From the NCBI RefSeq assembly GCF_963664735.1, contig NZ_OY761553.1, positions 511,303 to 575,302 of the forward strand: a stretch of DNA of 64,000 bases. The letters run 5' to 3'. Every line of letters begins with the position of its first letter. The stretch's first letter is position 1. Position numbers and translations under genes: made by a program. The notes beneath the pieces were generated by a model. That model was not told the origin of the DNA and did no database searches. It was given only the letters and a program-made list of their open reading frames with translations. Shown piece after piece: positions 29,361 to 39,732 of the stretch. The stretch is from an uncultured Cohaesibacter sp. Its GTDB lineage: Bacteria > Pseudomonadota > Alphaproteobacteria > Rhizobiales > Cohaesibacteraceae.

Positions 29361-31445
29361 ATGGCAAAGCTGGTCGTTGACGGAATTGAGATAGACGTCC
29401 CGAAGGAATATAGCCTGCTGCAAGCCGCAGAAGAGGCGGGGGCAGAGATTCCGCGTTTTTGCTATCATGAACGTTTGTCGATTGCAGGCAACTGCCGCAT
29501 GTGCCTTGTCGAGGTGAAGGGCGGACCGCCCAAGCCGACCGCTTCTTGTGCGATGCGAGTGGGTGATCTGCGTCCGGGGCGCGATGGTGAGCCGCCGGAA
29601 ATCTTCACAAAGTCGCCGATGGTCAAGAAAGCGCGGGAAGGGGTGATGGAGTTTCTGCTCATCAACCATCCGCTTGATTGTCCGATCTGCGATCAGGGTG
29701 GGGAATGTGACCTGCAGGACCAAGCCATGGCTTTTGGCAAGGCAGGTTCTCGCTTTCATGAAAACAAGCGTGCGGTCGAGAACAAATATATCGGTCCATT
29801 GGTGAAGACCACCATGACACGCTGCATCCACTGCACCCGTTGCGTTCGTTTTACCACCGAGGTGTGCGGTATTCAGGAACTGGGGCTGATTGGTCGCGGA
29901 GAAGACGCCGAGATTACGACCTATCTGGAAGCTGCGCTGACGTCTGAACTTCAGGGCAATGTCATAGACCTGTGTCCGGTTGGTGCCCTGACCTCGCGGC
30001 CCTATGCCTTCACCGCTCGTCCGTGGGAATTGACCAAGACAGAAACCATCGATGTGATGGACGCCGTGGGAAGCAACATTCGCGTTGATACCCGTGGGCG
30101 GGAAGTGATGCGCATTATGCCGCGTATAAACGATGCGGTGAATGAAGAATGGATTTCAGACAAGACCCGCTTTATCTGGGACGGCCTTAGAGCACAGAGG
30201 CTTGATAAGCCCTATGTGCGCAAGGATGGCAAGCTGACACCTGCAAGCTGGGATGAAGCCTTCAATGCCATCGCTGAAAAGCTCAATGGGCAGGCCGGAG
30301 ACCGGATTGGTGCTATTGCCGGTTCCATGGCTAGTGTTGAAGAAATGTATGCCCTCAAGAAGCTGATGACATCGCTGGGCTCAGGTAATCTGGATGCGCG
30401 TCAGGATGGCTCGGTCCTGACATCGGCCATGGGGCGGGCTGCCTATCTCTTCAACGCGACCATTGAAGGCATCGAAGAGGCAGACGCCATTCTCATTGTA
30501 GGTTCCAATCCTCGTATGGAAGCTGCGGTGCTCAATGCGCGTATCCGCAAGACATGGCTTGCTGGCGGTACAAAGATTGCCGTGATTGGCGAAGAAGCTG
30601 ATCTCAAATATGGCTATGACTATCTGGGCGCCAGTGCAGATGTGCTGGCTGAGCTTGCCTCAGGCAAAGGCGATTTCTTCGATGTGCTGAAGGGAGCCGC
30701 AAAGCCGCTGATCCTGATCGGGCAGGGCGCGATCAATCATGAAGATGGCGAGGCTGTTCTTTGTCAGGCGGCTAAGCTGGCCGTGGCCTGTGGTGCCGTG
30801 TCTGATGAATGGAATGGATTTTCGGTTCTTCATACGGACGCAAGTGCTGTTGGGGCGCTTGAGGTCGGCTTTGAGCCTCAGGTCGATGGCAAGGACATTG
30901 CGGCCATGCAGGGGGGCGGTGTTGATGTTCTGTTCTTCCTGGGGGCTGATGAGCTGGCTTTTGATACCTTCGCAGATAGCTTCAAGATCTACATCGGTTC
31001 GCATGGTGATGCCGGTGCCCATGCTGCGGACGTGATTCTGCCCGCCGCGACCTATACCGAGAAGTCCGGGCTCTATGTAAACACCGAGGGACGGATACAG
31101 CTTGCTCTGCGTGCCAATTTCGCACCCGGTGATGCCAAGGAAGACTGGGCTATCCTGCGGGCGCTTTCAGCGGTTCTTGGTCAAACGCTGCCATTTGACA
31201 GTCTTGATCAGTTACGGGCTCGCTTGCTTGTCGATCATCCTCAGTTTGATGCCATTGATGAAATTCTCGTCGGGAGCCCTTCATCGATTGAAGTATTGGC
31301 TCAGAAGGCCAAAAAGGCTAAGGGACAGGCGTTGGTTTGTCCAATATCTGACTATTACCTGACCAACCCCATCGCCCGTGCGTCGGCTGTCATGGCCGAG
31401 TGCAGTGCGTTGGCAAAGGCACAAAAGAGCGAAGCTGCGGAGTGA
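29361..31445 (+). CDS. nuoG: NADH-quinone oxidoreductase subunit G
   Basis: The 75-kDa subunit that passes electrons along several Fe-S clusters. At 694 residues it is the rhizobial and mitochondrial size, shorter than in E. coli. The N-terminal [2Fe-2S] domain has CYHE...CRMCLVEVKGGPPKP...CAM; then HPLDCPICDQGGECDLQD with its cluster N5 and N4 ligands and CIHCTRCVRF; then a molybdopterin-oxidoreductase-like domain without cofactor. The start at 29361 (MAKLVVDGIEIDV) matches the family; the reading to 29268 overlaps nuoF. Confidence 0.96.
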   Translation: MAKLVVDGIEIDVPKEYSLLQAAEEAGAEIPRFCYHERLSIAGNCRMCLVEVKGGPPKPTASCAMRVGDLRPGRDGEPPEIFTKSPMVKKAREGVMEFLLINHPLDCPICDQGGECDLQDQAMAFGKAGSRFHENKRAVENKYIGPLVKTTMTRCIHCTRCVRFTTEVCGIQELGLIGRGEDAEITTYLEAALTSELQGNVIDLCPVGALTSRPYAFTARPWELTKTETIDVMDAVGSNIRVDTRGREVMRIMPRINDAVNEEWISDKTRFIWDGLRAQRLDKPYVRKDGKLTPASWDEAFNAIAEKLNGQAGDRIGAIAGSMASVEEMYALKKLMTSLGSGNLDARQDGSVLTSAMGRAAYLFNATIEGIEEADAILIVGSNPRMEAAVLNARIRKTWLAGGTKIAVIGEEADLKYGYDYLGASADVLAELASGKGDFFDVLKGAAKPLILIGQGAINHEDGEAVLCQAAKLAVACGAVSDEWNGFSVLHTDASAVGALEVGFEPQVDGKDIAAMQGGGVDVLFFLGADELAFDTFADSFKIYIGSHGDAGAHAADVILPAATYTEKSGLYVNTEGRIQLALRANFAPGDAKEDWAILRALSAVLGQTLPFDSLDQLRARLLVDHPQFDAIDEILVGSPSSIEVLAQKAKKAKGQALVCPISDYYLTNPIARASAVMAECSALAKAQKSEAAE

Positions 31446-31457
31446 GAGGACTGCTAG

Positions 31458-32507
31458 ATGAATGATTTTGTCGCTAACTGGCTGATCCCCGGCGCCATCA
31501 TGGTGGGGCAATCGCTCCTGTTGCTGGTCGTGCTTCTTGTGGTCATCGCCTATGTGCTTTTGGCTGATCGGAAGATCTGGGCCGCTGTACAGATGCGCCG
31601 TGGGCCGAATGTGGTCGGCCCGTTTGGCTTGTTGCAGTCCTTTGCTGATCTTTTGAAGTTTGTCTTGAAAGAGCCTGTCATTCCATCAAGTTCTAACAAG
31701 GTCATCTTCCTTCTTGGCCCGCTGGTCACGGTGACCGTCGCCTTGGCCGCATGGGCTGTGGTGCCTGTGGCTGATGGTTGGGTGATTTCGGATATCAATG
31801 TCGGCATCCTCTATTTGCTCGCGGTTTCCTCGCTCGGTGTCTACGGCGTCATCATGGGGGGATGGGCGTCCAATTCTAAATATCCTTTTTTGTCCGCTTT
31901 GCGCTCGGCTGCGCAGATGGTTTCCTATGAGGTGTCCATCGGCTTCGTCATTGTAACGGTTCTGCTGTGTGTCGGTTCTCTGAACCTTACGGACATCGTC
32001 ATGGCGCAGCAGACGGGGCTTGCTACCAAGTTGGGCATGCCGTCAATCAGCTTCCTGAACTGGTACTGGTTGCCATTGTTCCCGATGTTCGTTGTGTTCT
32101 TCATTTCGGCTTTGGCAGAAACCAACCGTCCGCCGTTTGATCTGGCAGAAGCCGAATCCGAGCTGGTCGCGGGCTTCATGGTCGAATATGGCTCGACGCC
32201 ATACATGATGTATATGCTGGGCGAATATGTCTCGATCGCGCTGATGTGCTCCATGACGACGATCCTGTTCATGGGCGGATGGTTGCCTCCGCTTGATGTG
32301 GCTCCTCTGACGTGGGTGCCAGGTGTCGTCTGGTTCATTCTGAAAGCAGGTTTGGTCTTCTTCATGTTTGCCATGGTGAAGGCATTTGTTCCCCGCTATC
32401 GCTATGATCAATTGATGCGCCTTGGCTGGAAGGTTTTCCTGCCTCTTTCGCTTTTTTATGTCGTGCTGGTAGCTGGTGTGTTGCAATTTGCCGGCTGGGC
32501 GCCGTAA
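31458..32507 (+). CDS. nuoH: NADH-quinone oxidoreductase subunit H
   Basis: The membrane subunit at the junction of the two arms, lining the quinone entry. The 349 residues form about eight helices. Typical segments are [40 protein letters not shown], and the acidic [21 protein letters not shown] loop. GAGAGGA is upstream of the ATG. It is followed, unusually, by two small membrane protein genes before nuoI. Confidence 0.96.
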   Translation: MNDFVANWLIPGAIMVGQSLLLLVVLLVVIAYVLLADRKIWAAVQMRRGPNVVGPFGLLQSFADLLKFVLKEPVIPSSSNKVIFLLGPLVTVTVALAAWAVVPVADGWVISDINVGILYLLAVSSLGVYGVIMGGWASNSKYPFLSALRSAAQMVSYEVSIGFVIVTVLLCVGSLNLTDIVMAQQTGLATKLGMPSISFLNWYWLPLFPMFVVFFISALAETNRPPFDLAEAESELVAGFMVEYGSTPYMMYMLGEYVSIALMCSMTTILFMGGWLPPLDVAPLTWVPGVVWFILKAGLVFFMFAMVKAFVPRYRYDQLMRLGWKVFLPLSLFYVVLVAGVLQFAGWAP

Positions 32508-32526
32508 CGGTTTTTGGAGGGCGCGT

Positions 32527-32772
32527 ATGTTCGATTTGTCGTTGCCCGGTATGGTCGGGGCTGTGATCGGTGGCGTAATCGGTTGGGCTGACTTCAAGAT
32601 GATTGGTGGTCTTGTCGGCGCCAAATGGATGAAATCCCGTTCGGAAAAGGGACTTGGCGCCCATCCGGACACTAAGAAATTTGGTGATTGGATACAGTTT
32701 GTAATCTGGTGTTGTACCCAGCTTCTGTTTCCTGTCATCGGCTATTGGGCTGGTGCGTCCTTGGCCGGTTAG
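32527..32772 (+). CDS. Small two-helix membrane protein inside the nuo operon (first)
   Basis: An 81-residue protein of unknown family. The N-terminal helix is Gly-rich (SLPGMVGAVIGGVIGWADF); a basic polar loop (WMKSRSEKGLGAHPDTKK) is followed by a second helix with tandem cysteines (FVIWCCTQLLFPVIGYWAG). GGAGGG lies six bases upstream of the ATG at 32527, so it is well expressed if transcribed. It lies 19 bp after nuoH and 18 bp before the next small gene, clearly within the operon. It is not one of the standard NuoA-N subunits and I do not recognise it as a homologue of mitochondrial accessory subunits. A role in complex I assembly or as a lineage-specific subunit is inference from position. 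Confidence 0.75.
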   Translation: MFDLSLPGMVGAVIGGVIGWADFKMIGGLVGAKWMKSRSEKGLGAHPDTKKFGDWIQFVIWCCTQLLFPVIGYWAGASLAG

Positions 32773-32790
32773 GTGTGGTTGGAGAATAGA

Positions 32791-33051
32791 ATGGTCTTTG
32801 CGCCTTTCATTGCGGGCTCTATTGGTGCTGTCGTCGGGCTGATGATTGCCGTGTTCGCCAATATCGTGGTCTTGCCTTATGTGCTCAAAGCGCAGGAGGA
32901 CGGCTTCGTTTTGGGGCGCAAAGCGACGATCAGTAATATGGGGCCGGAAGCAATGGCGCGCTTTACTCGCTTCATGTATCGCGTTCCCATGCCGGTGATG
33001 TTTGCTTTTGTCGGCTGGTTTGTTGGCCTGAATGCGTTTGGAGGTTACTAA
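32791..33051 (+). CDS. Small two-helix membrane protein inside the nuo operon (second)
   Basis: An 86-residue protein of unknown family. It begins with a long hydrophobic helix (APFIAGSIGAVVGLMIAVF and on into IVVLPYVL), then a polar loop (KAQEDGFVLGRKATISNMGPE), then RFMYRVPMPVMFAFVGWFVG as a second helix. TTGGAGA is about seven bases upstream. The TAA stop directly abuts the nuoI ATG, so translation is coupled to nuoI. Like its neighbour it has a short polar middle and both helices near the ends, but the two do not look like duplicates. Its function is unknown; the position suggests a link with complex I. Confidence 0.75.
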   Translation: MVFAPFIAGSIGAVVGLMIAVFANIVVLPYVLKAQEDGFVLGRKATISNMGPEAMARFTRFMYRVPMPVMFAFVGWFVGLNAFGGY

Positions 33052-33540
33052 ATGGCACTTGCGCAAGCTGCAAAGTCATTGATGCTAAAGGAATTCGTTT
33101 CGGCCTTCATGTTGTCGATGCGCTATTTCTTCTCGGCAAAATCGACGGTGAACTACCCGTTCGAGAAAGGGCCGGTTTCTCCGCGGTTTCGCGGAGAGCA
33201 TGCCTTGCGGCGTTATCCAAACGGGGAAGAGCGCTGCATTGCCTGCAAATTGTGCGAAGCCATTTGCCCGGCTCAGGCCATTACGATCGAGGCAGGCCCC
33301 CGCGGGGACGATGGCTCGCGGCGGACAACGCGCTATGACATCGACATGACAAAATGCATCTACTGTGGCTATTGCCAAGAGGCCTGCCCGGTGGAAGCGA
33401 TTGTCGAGGGGCCGAACTTTGAGTTTGCGACGGAAACCAGAGAAGAATTGTTTTACGACAAGCAACGGCTGTTGGCCAATGGCGAACGGTGGGAGCTGGA
33501 ATTGGCACGAAATATAGAGATGGATGCACCTTATCGCTGA
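33052..33540 (+). CDS. nuoI: NADH-quinone oxidoreductase subunit I
   Basis: The 23-kDa subunit with two [4Fe-4S] clusters, N6a and N6b, between NuoG and NuoB. The 162 residues hold two ferredoxin motifs, [12 protein letters not shown] and [37 protein letters not shown] is the conserved N-terminal segment. The start codon follows the stop of the preceding small gene without a gap. Confidence 0.97.
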   Translation: MALAQAAKSLMLKEFVSAFMLSMRYFFSAKSTVNYPFEKGPVSPRFRGEHALRRYPNGEERCIACKLCEAICPAQAITIEAGPRGDDGSRRTTRYDIDMTKCIYCGYCQEACPVEAIVEGPNFEFATETREELFYDKQRLLANGERWELELARNIEMDAPYR

Positions 33541-33599
33541 GGGCGATAGGGGAGACTTCAAGGAGAGGTGCCCTTTGTGAAGGGCAGGAAAGCAAAGAC

Positions 33600-34214
33600 A
33601 TGATTCTTCAAAGCATCTTCTTTTATCTTTTTTCAGCGGTGCTGCTGATCTCGGCGCTGATGGTGATCGGCGCGCGCAATCCTGTGCATTCGGTGCTGTT
33701 TCTCATTCTGGCTTTCTTCAATGCTGCGGCGCTGTTTGTTTTGCTTGGTGCAGAGTTTCTGGCAATGCTGCTCATCGTCGTCTATGTGGGTGCGGTGGCG
33801 GTCTTGTTTCTGTTTATCGTCATGATGCTGGATGTGGATTTTGTTCAGCTGCGTGCCGGCTTCTTGCAATATATGCCGATCGGCCTTGTGTTGGGCGTGG
33901 TTTTGCTTGCAGAACTGCTCGTTGCCTTGGGGGGCTGGGCGATCAGTCCTGATCTTGTGGCCCATCTTGGCGAGCCGATTCCGGACATGGCGCAGGTTTC
34001 CAATATCGAAGCCATCGGGGCGGTGCTCTATACCAAATATATCTTCTATTTCCAGATTGCTGCGCTGATCCTGTTTGTGGCGATGATCGGTGCCATCGTG
34101 TTGACGTTGCATCACCGAAGAGATGTTCAACGCCAGAATATCGAGAAGCAGGTTGCGCGGACCGTTGAAAATTCAATCGAGATTGTTGAAGTGGAATCTG
34201 GCAGCGGCATATAG
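33600..34214 (+). CDS. nuoJ: NADH-quinone oxidoreductase subunit J
   Basis: A membrane subunit of the proton-pumping arm with five helices in 204 residues. ARNPVHSVLFLILAFFNAA and FLAMLLIVVYVGAVAVLFLF (the pi-bulge helix TM3) are typical. The start at 33600 is supported by AGGAAAG nine bases upstream; the longer reading from 33489 overlaps nuoI. A charged C-terminal tail ends in EVESGSGI. Confidence 0.95.
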   Translation: MILQSIFFYLFSAVLLISALMVIGARNPVHSVLFLILAFFNAAALFVLLGAEFLAMLLIVVYVGAVAVLFLFIVMMLDVDFVQLRAGFLQYMPIGLVLGVVLLAELLVALGGWAISPDLVAHLGEPIPDMAQVSNIEAIGAVLYTKYIFYFQIAALILFVAMIGAIVLTLHHRRDVQRQNIEKQVARTVENSIEIVEVESGSGI

Positions 34215-34292
34215 CCGAGCGCATTCGCTTTTGATTAAAGGCCCGCAAGCTTTGAGAGACGCGGGTGAGACCAGGAAGGGACTGACAGAGAG

Positions 34293-34601
34293 ATGGAAAT
34301 CGGGCTTAGCCATTATCTGACCGTTGCAGCGATCCTCTTTGTGATCGGGATGTTCGGTATTTTCATCAACCGAAAGAATGTCATCGTCATTCTGATGTCT
34401 GTCGAATTGATCCTTTTGGCAGTTAACATCAACTTTGTCGCCTTTTCTTCATATCTGGGGGATCTGGCCGGGCAAATATTCGGCTTGCTGATCCTCACTG
34501 TTGCCGCTGCCGAGGCAGCAATCGGGCTGGCCATTCTGGTCGTATTCTATCGCAATCGCGGCTCCATCGCGGTTGAAGACATCAATATGATGAAAGGCTG
34601 A
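34293..34601 (+). CDS. nuoK: NADH-quinone oxidoreductase subunit K
   Basis: A three-helix membrane subunit of 102 residues, related to MrpC, with the conserved glutamate in [17 protein letters not shown] and a second in [13 protein letters not shown], both part of the proton-path. Family length is exact. nuoL follows after 8 bp. Confidence 0.97.
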   Translation: MEIGLSHYLTVAAILFVIGMFGIFINRKNVIVILMSVELILLAVNINFVAFSSYLGDLAGQIFGLLILTVAAAEAAIGLAILVVFYRNRGSIAVEDINMMKG

Positions 34602-34609
34602 GGGATATC

Positions 34610-36565
34610 ATGTATTCGGCCATTGTCTTTCTGCCGTTGATTGGCTTTCTGATTGCGGGCTTGTTTGGTCGTTCCATCGGGCACAAGGCTTCGGAAATCA
34701 TTACCAGCACGTTGCTGGTTATCGCCGCCATCTTGTCGTGGATCGCCTTTCTTTCTGTTGGTATCGGTGAGGGGAAAACCGAAACGGTGAATATCCTCAC
34801 CTGGCTCAGCTCTGGCGATCTTGTCATTGACTGGTCCATTCGCGTTGATACACTGACTGTGGTCATGCTTGTGGTGGTCAATACGATTTCCGCGCTCGTC
34901 CATATCTATTCGATCGGCTACATGCATGCCGATCCGCATCGCGCGCGCTTTTTTGCTTATCTTTCGCTGTTCACCTTTGCAATGCTGGCGCTGGTTACCG
35001 CTGACAACCTGTTGCAAATGTTCTTTGGCTGGGAAGGGGTGGGGCTTGCTTCCTATTTGCTGATCGGCTTCTGGTATCAGAAGCCATCGGCCAATGCGGC
35101 TGCAATGAAGGCCTTCATCGTCAACCGTGTTGGTGACTTCGGTTTCCTATTGGGGCTGTGCGGCATTTATGTACTGTTTGACAGTGTCAGTTTTGGCAAT
35201 ATTTTCGCCAATGCGGCTGCGGTCAAGGACCAAACGATCCATTTCCTTGGATCAGATTTCAATGCATTGACCACTATCTGTCTGTTGCTCTTCATGGGAG
35301 CCATGGGCAAGTCGGCGCAGTTTCTGCTGCATACATGGCTGCCAGATGCCATGGAGGGGCCGACGCCTGTGTCTGCTCTGATCCATGCTGCAACGATGGT
35401 GACCGCTGGTGTCTTCATGGTGGCGCGGCTTTCGCCATTGTTCGAGTTGTCGCCAACCGCTCTGGAAGTCGTGACCTTTATCGGCGCGACGACTGCCTTT
35501 TTTGCTGCGACGGTTGGTCTGGTGCAGAATGACATCAAGCGCGTGATTGCCTATTCGACCTGTTCACAGCTGGGCTATATGTTTGTGGCATTGGGCATTG
35601 GTGCTTATGGCGCGGCCGTTTTCCATCTCTTCACCCATGCCTTCTTCAAAGCGCTGCTGTTCCTTGGGGCCGGTTCCGTTATCCATGCGGTGTCCGATGA
35701 ACAGGACATGCGCCGGATGGGCGGGTTGCGCAAGCATATCAAGCTTACCTATCTGATGATGCTGATTGGCACCTTTGCGCTGACTGGCGTTGGCATTCCG
35801 GGCACGATCCTTGGTTTTGCCGGTTTCAATTCCAAAGATGCGATTATCGAATCTGCCTTCGCTGCTCATAACGGCATGGCGAATTATGCCTTCGCGATGA
35901 CGGTGATTGCAGCGCTGTTCACCAGCTTCTACAGCTGGCGACTGATTTTCATGACCTTCCATGGACGTGAGCGCATGAGTGCCGATGTTAAAGCCCATAT
36001 CCACGAAAGCCCGGCAGTTATGATCATGCCATTGATGGTGCTGGCCATGGGGGCGGTGTTTGCGGGTATGATTTTCTCCGGTTACTTCTATGGCCATCAC
36101 TATGATGAGTTCTGGAAGGGTGCTCTGTTCACTGGTGCGGACAATCATGTCATGCATGACGCACACGACGTGCCGATGGAAGTCAAACTTGCGCCATTTG
36201 TTATGATGGCGACCGGCTTTGTTGTGGCTTTTGTTTTCTACATCTTGTCGCCGATCATTCCAAAGAGATTGGCCGAGCGGCACAACATGCTCTACAAGTT
36301 CCTGCTCAACAAATGGTATTTCGACGAGATATACACCTTTATCTTCATTCGCGGAGCCAAAGGTCTTGGTGCGTTGTTATGGAAGGGGGGCGACGAGAGG
36401 ATCATTGATCGCTTTGGCCCGAATGGCGTTGCCGCGCGCGTGATTGCTCTGACCAACAAGATCAATCGACTGCAGACCGGTTATGTTTATCACTATGCTT
36501 TTGCCATGATGATTGGTGTGGCGATCCTGATTACCTATTCAATGCTTAGCGGGGGAACGCACTGA
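34610..36565 (+). CDS. nuoL: NADH-quinone oxidoreductase subunit L
   Basis: The distal antiporter-like pumping subunit, 651 residues. The core has [20 protein letters not shown] with the key glutamate, the lysine in [33 protein letters not shown]-type sequence (partly quoted), and [18 protein letters not shown]. The C-terminal third has the long lateral helix and final anchor helix. Its stop overlaps the nuoM start (TGATG). Confidence 0.96.
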   Translation: MYSAIVFLPLIGFLIAGLFGRSIGHKASEIITSTLLVIAAILSWIAFLSVGIGEGKTETVNILTWLSSGDLVIDWSIRVDTLTVVMLVVVNTISALVHIYSIGYMHADPHRARFFAYLSLFTFAMLALVTADNLLQMFFGWEGVGLASYLLIGFWYQKPSANAAAMKAFIVNRVGDFGFLLGLCGIYVLFDSVSFGNIFANAAAVKDQTIHFLGSDFNALTTICLLLFMGAMGKSAQFLLHTWLPDAMEGPTPVSALIHAATMVTAGVFMVARLSPLFELSPTALEVVTFIGATTAFFAATVGLVQNDIKRVIAYSTCSQLGYMFVALGIGAYGAAVFHLFTHAFFKALLFLGAGSVIHAVSDEQDMRRMGGLRKHIKLTYLMMLIGTFALTGVGIPGTILGFAGFNSKDAIIESAFAAHNGMANYAFAMTVIAALFTSFYSWRLIFMTFHGRERMSADVKAHIHESPAVMIMPLMVLAMGAVFAGMIFSGYFYGHHYDEFWKGALFTGADNHVMHDAHDVPMEVKLAPFVMMATGFVVAFVFYILSPIIPKRLAERHNMLYKFLLNKWYFDEIYTFIFIRGAKGLGALLWKGGDERIIDRFGPNGVAARVIALTNKINRLQTGYVYHYAFAMMIGVAILITYSMLSGGTH

Positions 36566-38076
36566 TGAGTGATTGGCCATTACTTTCTACGGTCGTATTC
36601 CTGCCGTTGGTCGGTGCGTTGATGATCCTGCTGGTCAAGGGAGACAGCGCGATCGCCCGGCGCAACATAACCAATGTGGCGCTTTGGACGACGGTTGTTA
36701 CCTTCCTGATTTCCCTGCTTGTTTTGAGCCAGTTTGATGCTTCAAATCCTGGTTTCCAGATGCAGGAAACCGCTGATTGGCTCGGCGCTTCGATTTCGTA
36801 TCGCATGGGGGTCGACGGGATATCGATCCTGTTTGTCATCCTTACAACGGCCTTGATGCCTGCTGCGATCTATGCAAGCCGCAATTCGATCCAGAAGCGG
36901 GTTAAGGAATATATGATCGCTTTCCTTGTTTTGGAAACGATGATGATTGGCGTTTTCTGCGCGCTCGACCTTCTGCTGTTCTATCTGTTCTTTGAGGCAG
37001 GTCTCATTCCGATGTTCCTGATTATCGGCATCTGGGGTGGGCAGAACAGGGTTTATGCCAGCTTCAAGTTTTTCCTCTATACCCTCGCCGGTTCAGTGCT
37101 CATGTTGCTGGCGGTCATGGCTATGTATTGGGACGCTGGCACGACGGATATCGTTGCGCTGCTGGCTCATCCATTCTCGCGGGAAATGCAGATATGGCTC
37201 TGGCTCGCATTCTTTGCGTCCTTTGCGGTCAAAATGCCCATGTGGCCGGTTCACACTTGGTTGCCCGATGCGCACGTTCAGGCGCCGACTGCCGGGTCGG
37301 TTATTCTGGCTGGTGTCTTGTTGAAAATGGGCGGATATGGCTTCTTGCGGTTCTCCCTGCCGATGTTCCCGATCGCATCGGACATGTTTGCTCCGCTCGT
37401 CTATACGCTTTCGGTCATTGCCATCATCTACACCTCTCTTGTGGCGCTCGCTCAGCAGGACATCAAAAAGCTGATCGCCTATTCATCGGTTGCCCATATG
37501 GGCTATGTGACCATGGGCGTTTTTTCCATGACACAGCAGGGCGTGCAGGGGGGTATCTTCCAGATGATTTCCCACGGCATCGTCTCCGGCGCGCTGTTCC
37601 TGTGTGTCGGTGTGGTCTATGACCGCATGCACACACGTGAGATTTCGGCCTATGGAGGGTTGGTCAACCGGATGCCGGTATTTGCTGCGCTGTTCATGAT
37701 CTTCACCATGGCCAATATCGGACTTCCCGGTACGTCTGGCTTCGTGGGTGAATTCCTGACGATTATCGGCGTGTTTCAGGTCAACACATGGGTTGCCCTG
37801 TTTGCGGCGACAGGGGTTATTCTGTCGGCATCCTATGCGCTTTGGCTTTATCGCCGGATAATTTTTGGCAAGCTTGAGAAGGAGAGCCTCAAGGGTATTC
37901 TCGATATGGATATCCGCGAGAAGACAATCCTCATTCCTCTTGCCGTTTTGACCATTCTGTTTGGTTTCTACCCTGCACCCATTCAGAATGTGACGGCGGT
38001 TGCTGTCGAGAACCTGATCAACAATTACCAGGCAGCCCTGAGTGCTGCGGATAAACTTGCGCTGCTGGCTCAATAG
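36565..38076 (+). CDS. nuoM: NADH-quinone oxidoreductase subunit M
   Basis: The middle antiporter-like pumping subunit, 503 residues and about 14 helices. [21 protein letters not shown] holds the conserved glutamate; [21 protein letters not shown] holds the lysine; [17 protein letters not shown] is the broken-helix region. It overlaps nuoL by one base and is 38 bp before nuoN. Confidence 0.97.
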   Translation: MSDWPLLSTVVFLPLVGALMILLVKGDSAIARRNITNVALWTTVVTFLISLLVLSQFDASNPGFQMQETADWLGASISYRMGVDGISILFVILTTALMPAAIYASRNSIQKRVKEYMIAFLVLETMMIGVFCALDLLLFYLFFEAGLIPMFLIIGIWGGQNRVYASFKFFLYTLAGSVLMLLAVMAMYWDAGTTDIVALLAHPFSREMQIWLWLAFFASFAVKMPMWPVHTWLPDAHVQAPTAGSVILAGVLLKMGGYGFLRFSLPMFPIASDMFAPLVYTLSVIAIIYTSLVALAQQDIKKLIAYSSVAHMGYVTMGVFSMTQQGVQGGIFQMISHGIVSGALFLCVGVVYDRMHTREISAYGGLVNRMPVFAALFMIFTMANIGLPGTSGFVGEFLTIIGVFQVNTWVALFAATGVILSASYALWLYRRIIFGKLEKESLKGILDMDIREKTILIPLAVLTILFGFYPAPIQNVTAVAVENLINNYQAALSAADKLALLAQ

Positions 38077-38114
38077 AGCGGCGGTTGGCGAGTGAAACAT
38101 GAAGTGAGTGAAAG

Positions 38115-39560
38115 ATGACCACTGAGTTGGCTACGCTTCCCAATCTGATGCCCGCACTGCCAGAAATCCTTCTGGCTGTCGGGGCCATGGTGTTGTTGAT
38201 GCTTGGAGCTTTTGGCGGTTCTAAAACTTCTCAGGCCGTTAGCGGACTTGCCGTGGCATTGCTCATTATCGCGGGCGCTATTGTGATGTTGGCATCGAGT
38301 GGAACAGTGACGACGTTCAATGATGCCTTCATTCAGGATCCTTTTGCTCGCTTGATGAAGGTTCTGGTTTTGATTGGTTCGGGCTTTTCTTTGGCGATGT
38401 CGGTCGGCTACGCGCAGGTGGAGAAGTTTGACAAGTTCGAATATCCGGTTCTGGTCTTGCTGGCTACCGTGGGTATGATGTTGATGCTCTCGGCAAATGA
38501 CATCATTGCGGTTTATCTTGGGCTGGAATTGCAATCGCTGACTCTGTATGTGCTTTCATCTTTCAAACGAGATAGTGCGAAAGCCACTGAAGCGGGGCTA
38601 AAGTATTTCGTGCTTGGTGCGCTGTCTTCGGGGTTGTTGCTCTATGGCATGAGCCTTGTTTATGGCTTTACCGGCCAGACGTCCTTTGAGGGCATCGCAG
38701 AAACGTTGCATGTAGAAGGCGTTGGTATTGGTGCTATCTTCGGTCTGGTCTTCATTCTGGCCGGGTTGACCTTCAAGATTTCCGCCGTTCCATTTCATAT
38801 GTGGACGCCTGATGTTTATGAAGGCGCTCCGACACCTGTAACCGCCTTCCTCGCCGCTGCGCCTAAACTGGCTGCTATGGGGCTTATTGTTCGTGTTGTG
38901 ATGACGGCCTTTGATCCGATGGATCTGCAGTGGCAGCAAGTGATTACCTTTGTTTCCATTCTTTCCATGGTGCTCGGGGCATTTGCTGCCATCGGGCAGC
39001 GCAACATCAAGCGATTGATGGCCTATTCATCAATCAGCCATATGGGATACGCGCTTGTTGGCCTTGCTGCGGGCAGCTCGGCGGGGGTTGTCGGCGTGAT
39101 CATCTATCTGATCACTTATCTTGCCATGACACTCGGCACTTTTGCCGCCATCATGTCAATGCGCAGGCGCGATGGTGTGGTCGAGCGGATTGACGATCTG
39201 GCCGGGCTTTCGAGAAGCGATTTGCCCATGGCGGTTCTGTTGGGTACTTTGATGTTCTCGCTGGCTGGTGTGCCATGGATGGGCGGCTTTATCGGCAAGT
39301 GGTTTGTCTTTTCTGCCGCCATTGAGGCCGGTCTTTATCCGCTGGCGATCATCGGTATTCTAGCCTCTGTGGTTGGTGCCTTCTATTATTTGCGGATCGT
39401 CAAGATCATGTTCTTTGATGATCCGGCTCCGGTGTTCGAGCGGCCATCGAACGAATTGCGCTTCGTGTTGGTCATTAGTGGCGTCTTCATGGCAACGATG
39501 GTGTTCTATGTCAGTCCAATCCGCTCGATTGCTGAATTGGCCGCGAACAGTTTCTTCTGA
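38115..39560 (+). CDS. nuoN: NADH-quinone oxidoreductase subunit N
   Basis: The third antiporter-like pumping subunit, 481 residues. [18 protein letters not shown] carries the conserved glutamate, [20 protein letters not shown] the lysine, and [20 protein letters not shown] the central helix. GAGTGAAAG lies upstream. It is the last nuo gene; a strong terminator follows. Confidence 0.97.
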   Translation: MTTELATLPNLMPALPEILLAVGAMVLLMLGAFGGSKTSQAVSGLAVALLIIAGAIVMLASSGTVTTFNDAFIQDPFARLMKVLVLIGSGFSLAMSVGYAQVEKFDKFEYPVLVLLATVGMMLMLSANDIIAVYLGLELQSLTLYVLSSFKRDSAKATEAGLKYFVLGALSSGLLLYGMSLVYGFTGQTSFEGIAETLHVEGVGIGAIFGLVFILAGLTFKISAVPFHMWTPDVYEGAPTPVTAFLAAAPKLAAMGLIVRVVMTAFDPMDLQWQQVITFVSILSMVLGAFAAIGQRNIKRLMAYSSISHMGYALVGLAAGSSAGVVGVIIYLITYLAMTLGTFAAIMSMRRRDGVVERIDDLAGLSRSDLPMAVLLGTLMFSLAGVPWMGGFIGKWFVFSAAIEAGLYPLAIIGILASVVGAFYYLRIVKIMFFDDPAPVFERPSNELRFVLVISGVFMATMVFYVSPIRSIAELAANSFF

Positions 39561-39634
39561 TCCGGTGGTGTTTGGCGCCAGATAAATTTGTGAGTCTTTT
39601 GCGAGACAGTGACAGACTGTTATGATATGTAGAC

Positions 39635-39664
39635 ACTGCCCGAATGCTTTTCGGGCAGTTTTTG
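39635..39664 (+). terminator. Intrinsic terminator of the nuo operon
   Basis: Ten-pair stem ACTGCCCGAA / TTCGGGCAGT with loop TGCTT, followed by a T-tract. It separates nuoN from birA, so birA should have its own promoter or rely on readthrough. Confidence 0.92.
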
Positions 39665-39732
39665 TTGGGCCTTTGCCGCAAAACGGCTAGATTTTTCTTG
39701 TGCCCTTCGGTTCTGCAGATTGAGAAATCGCA

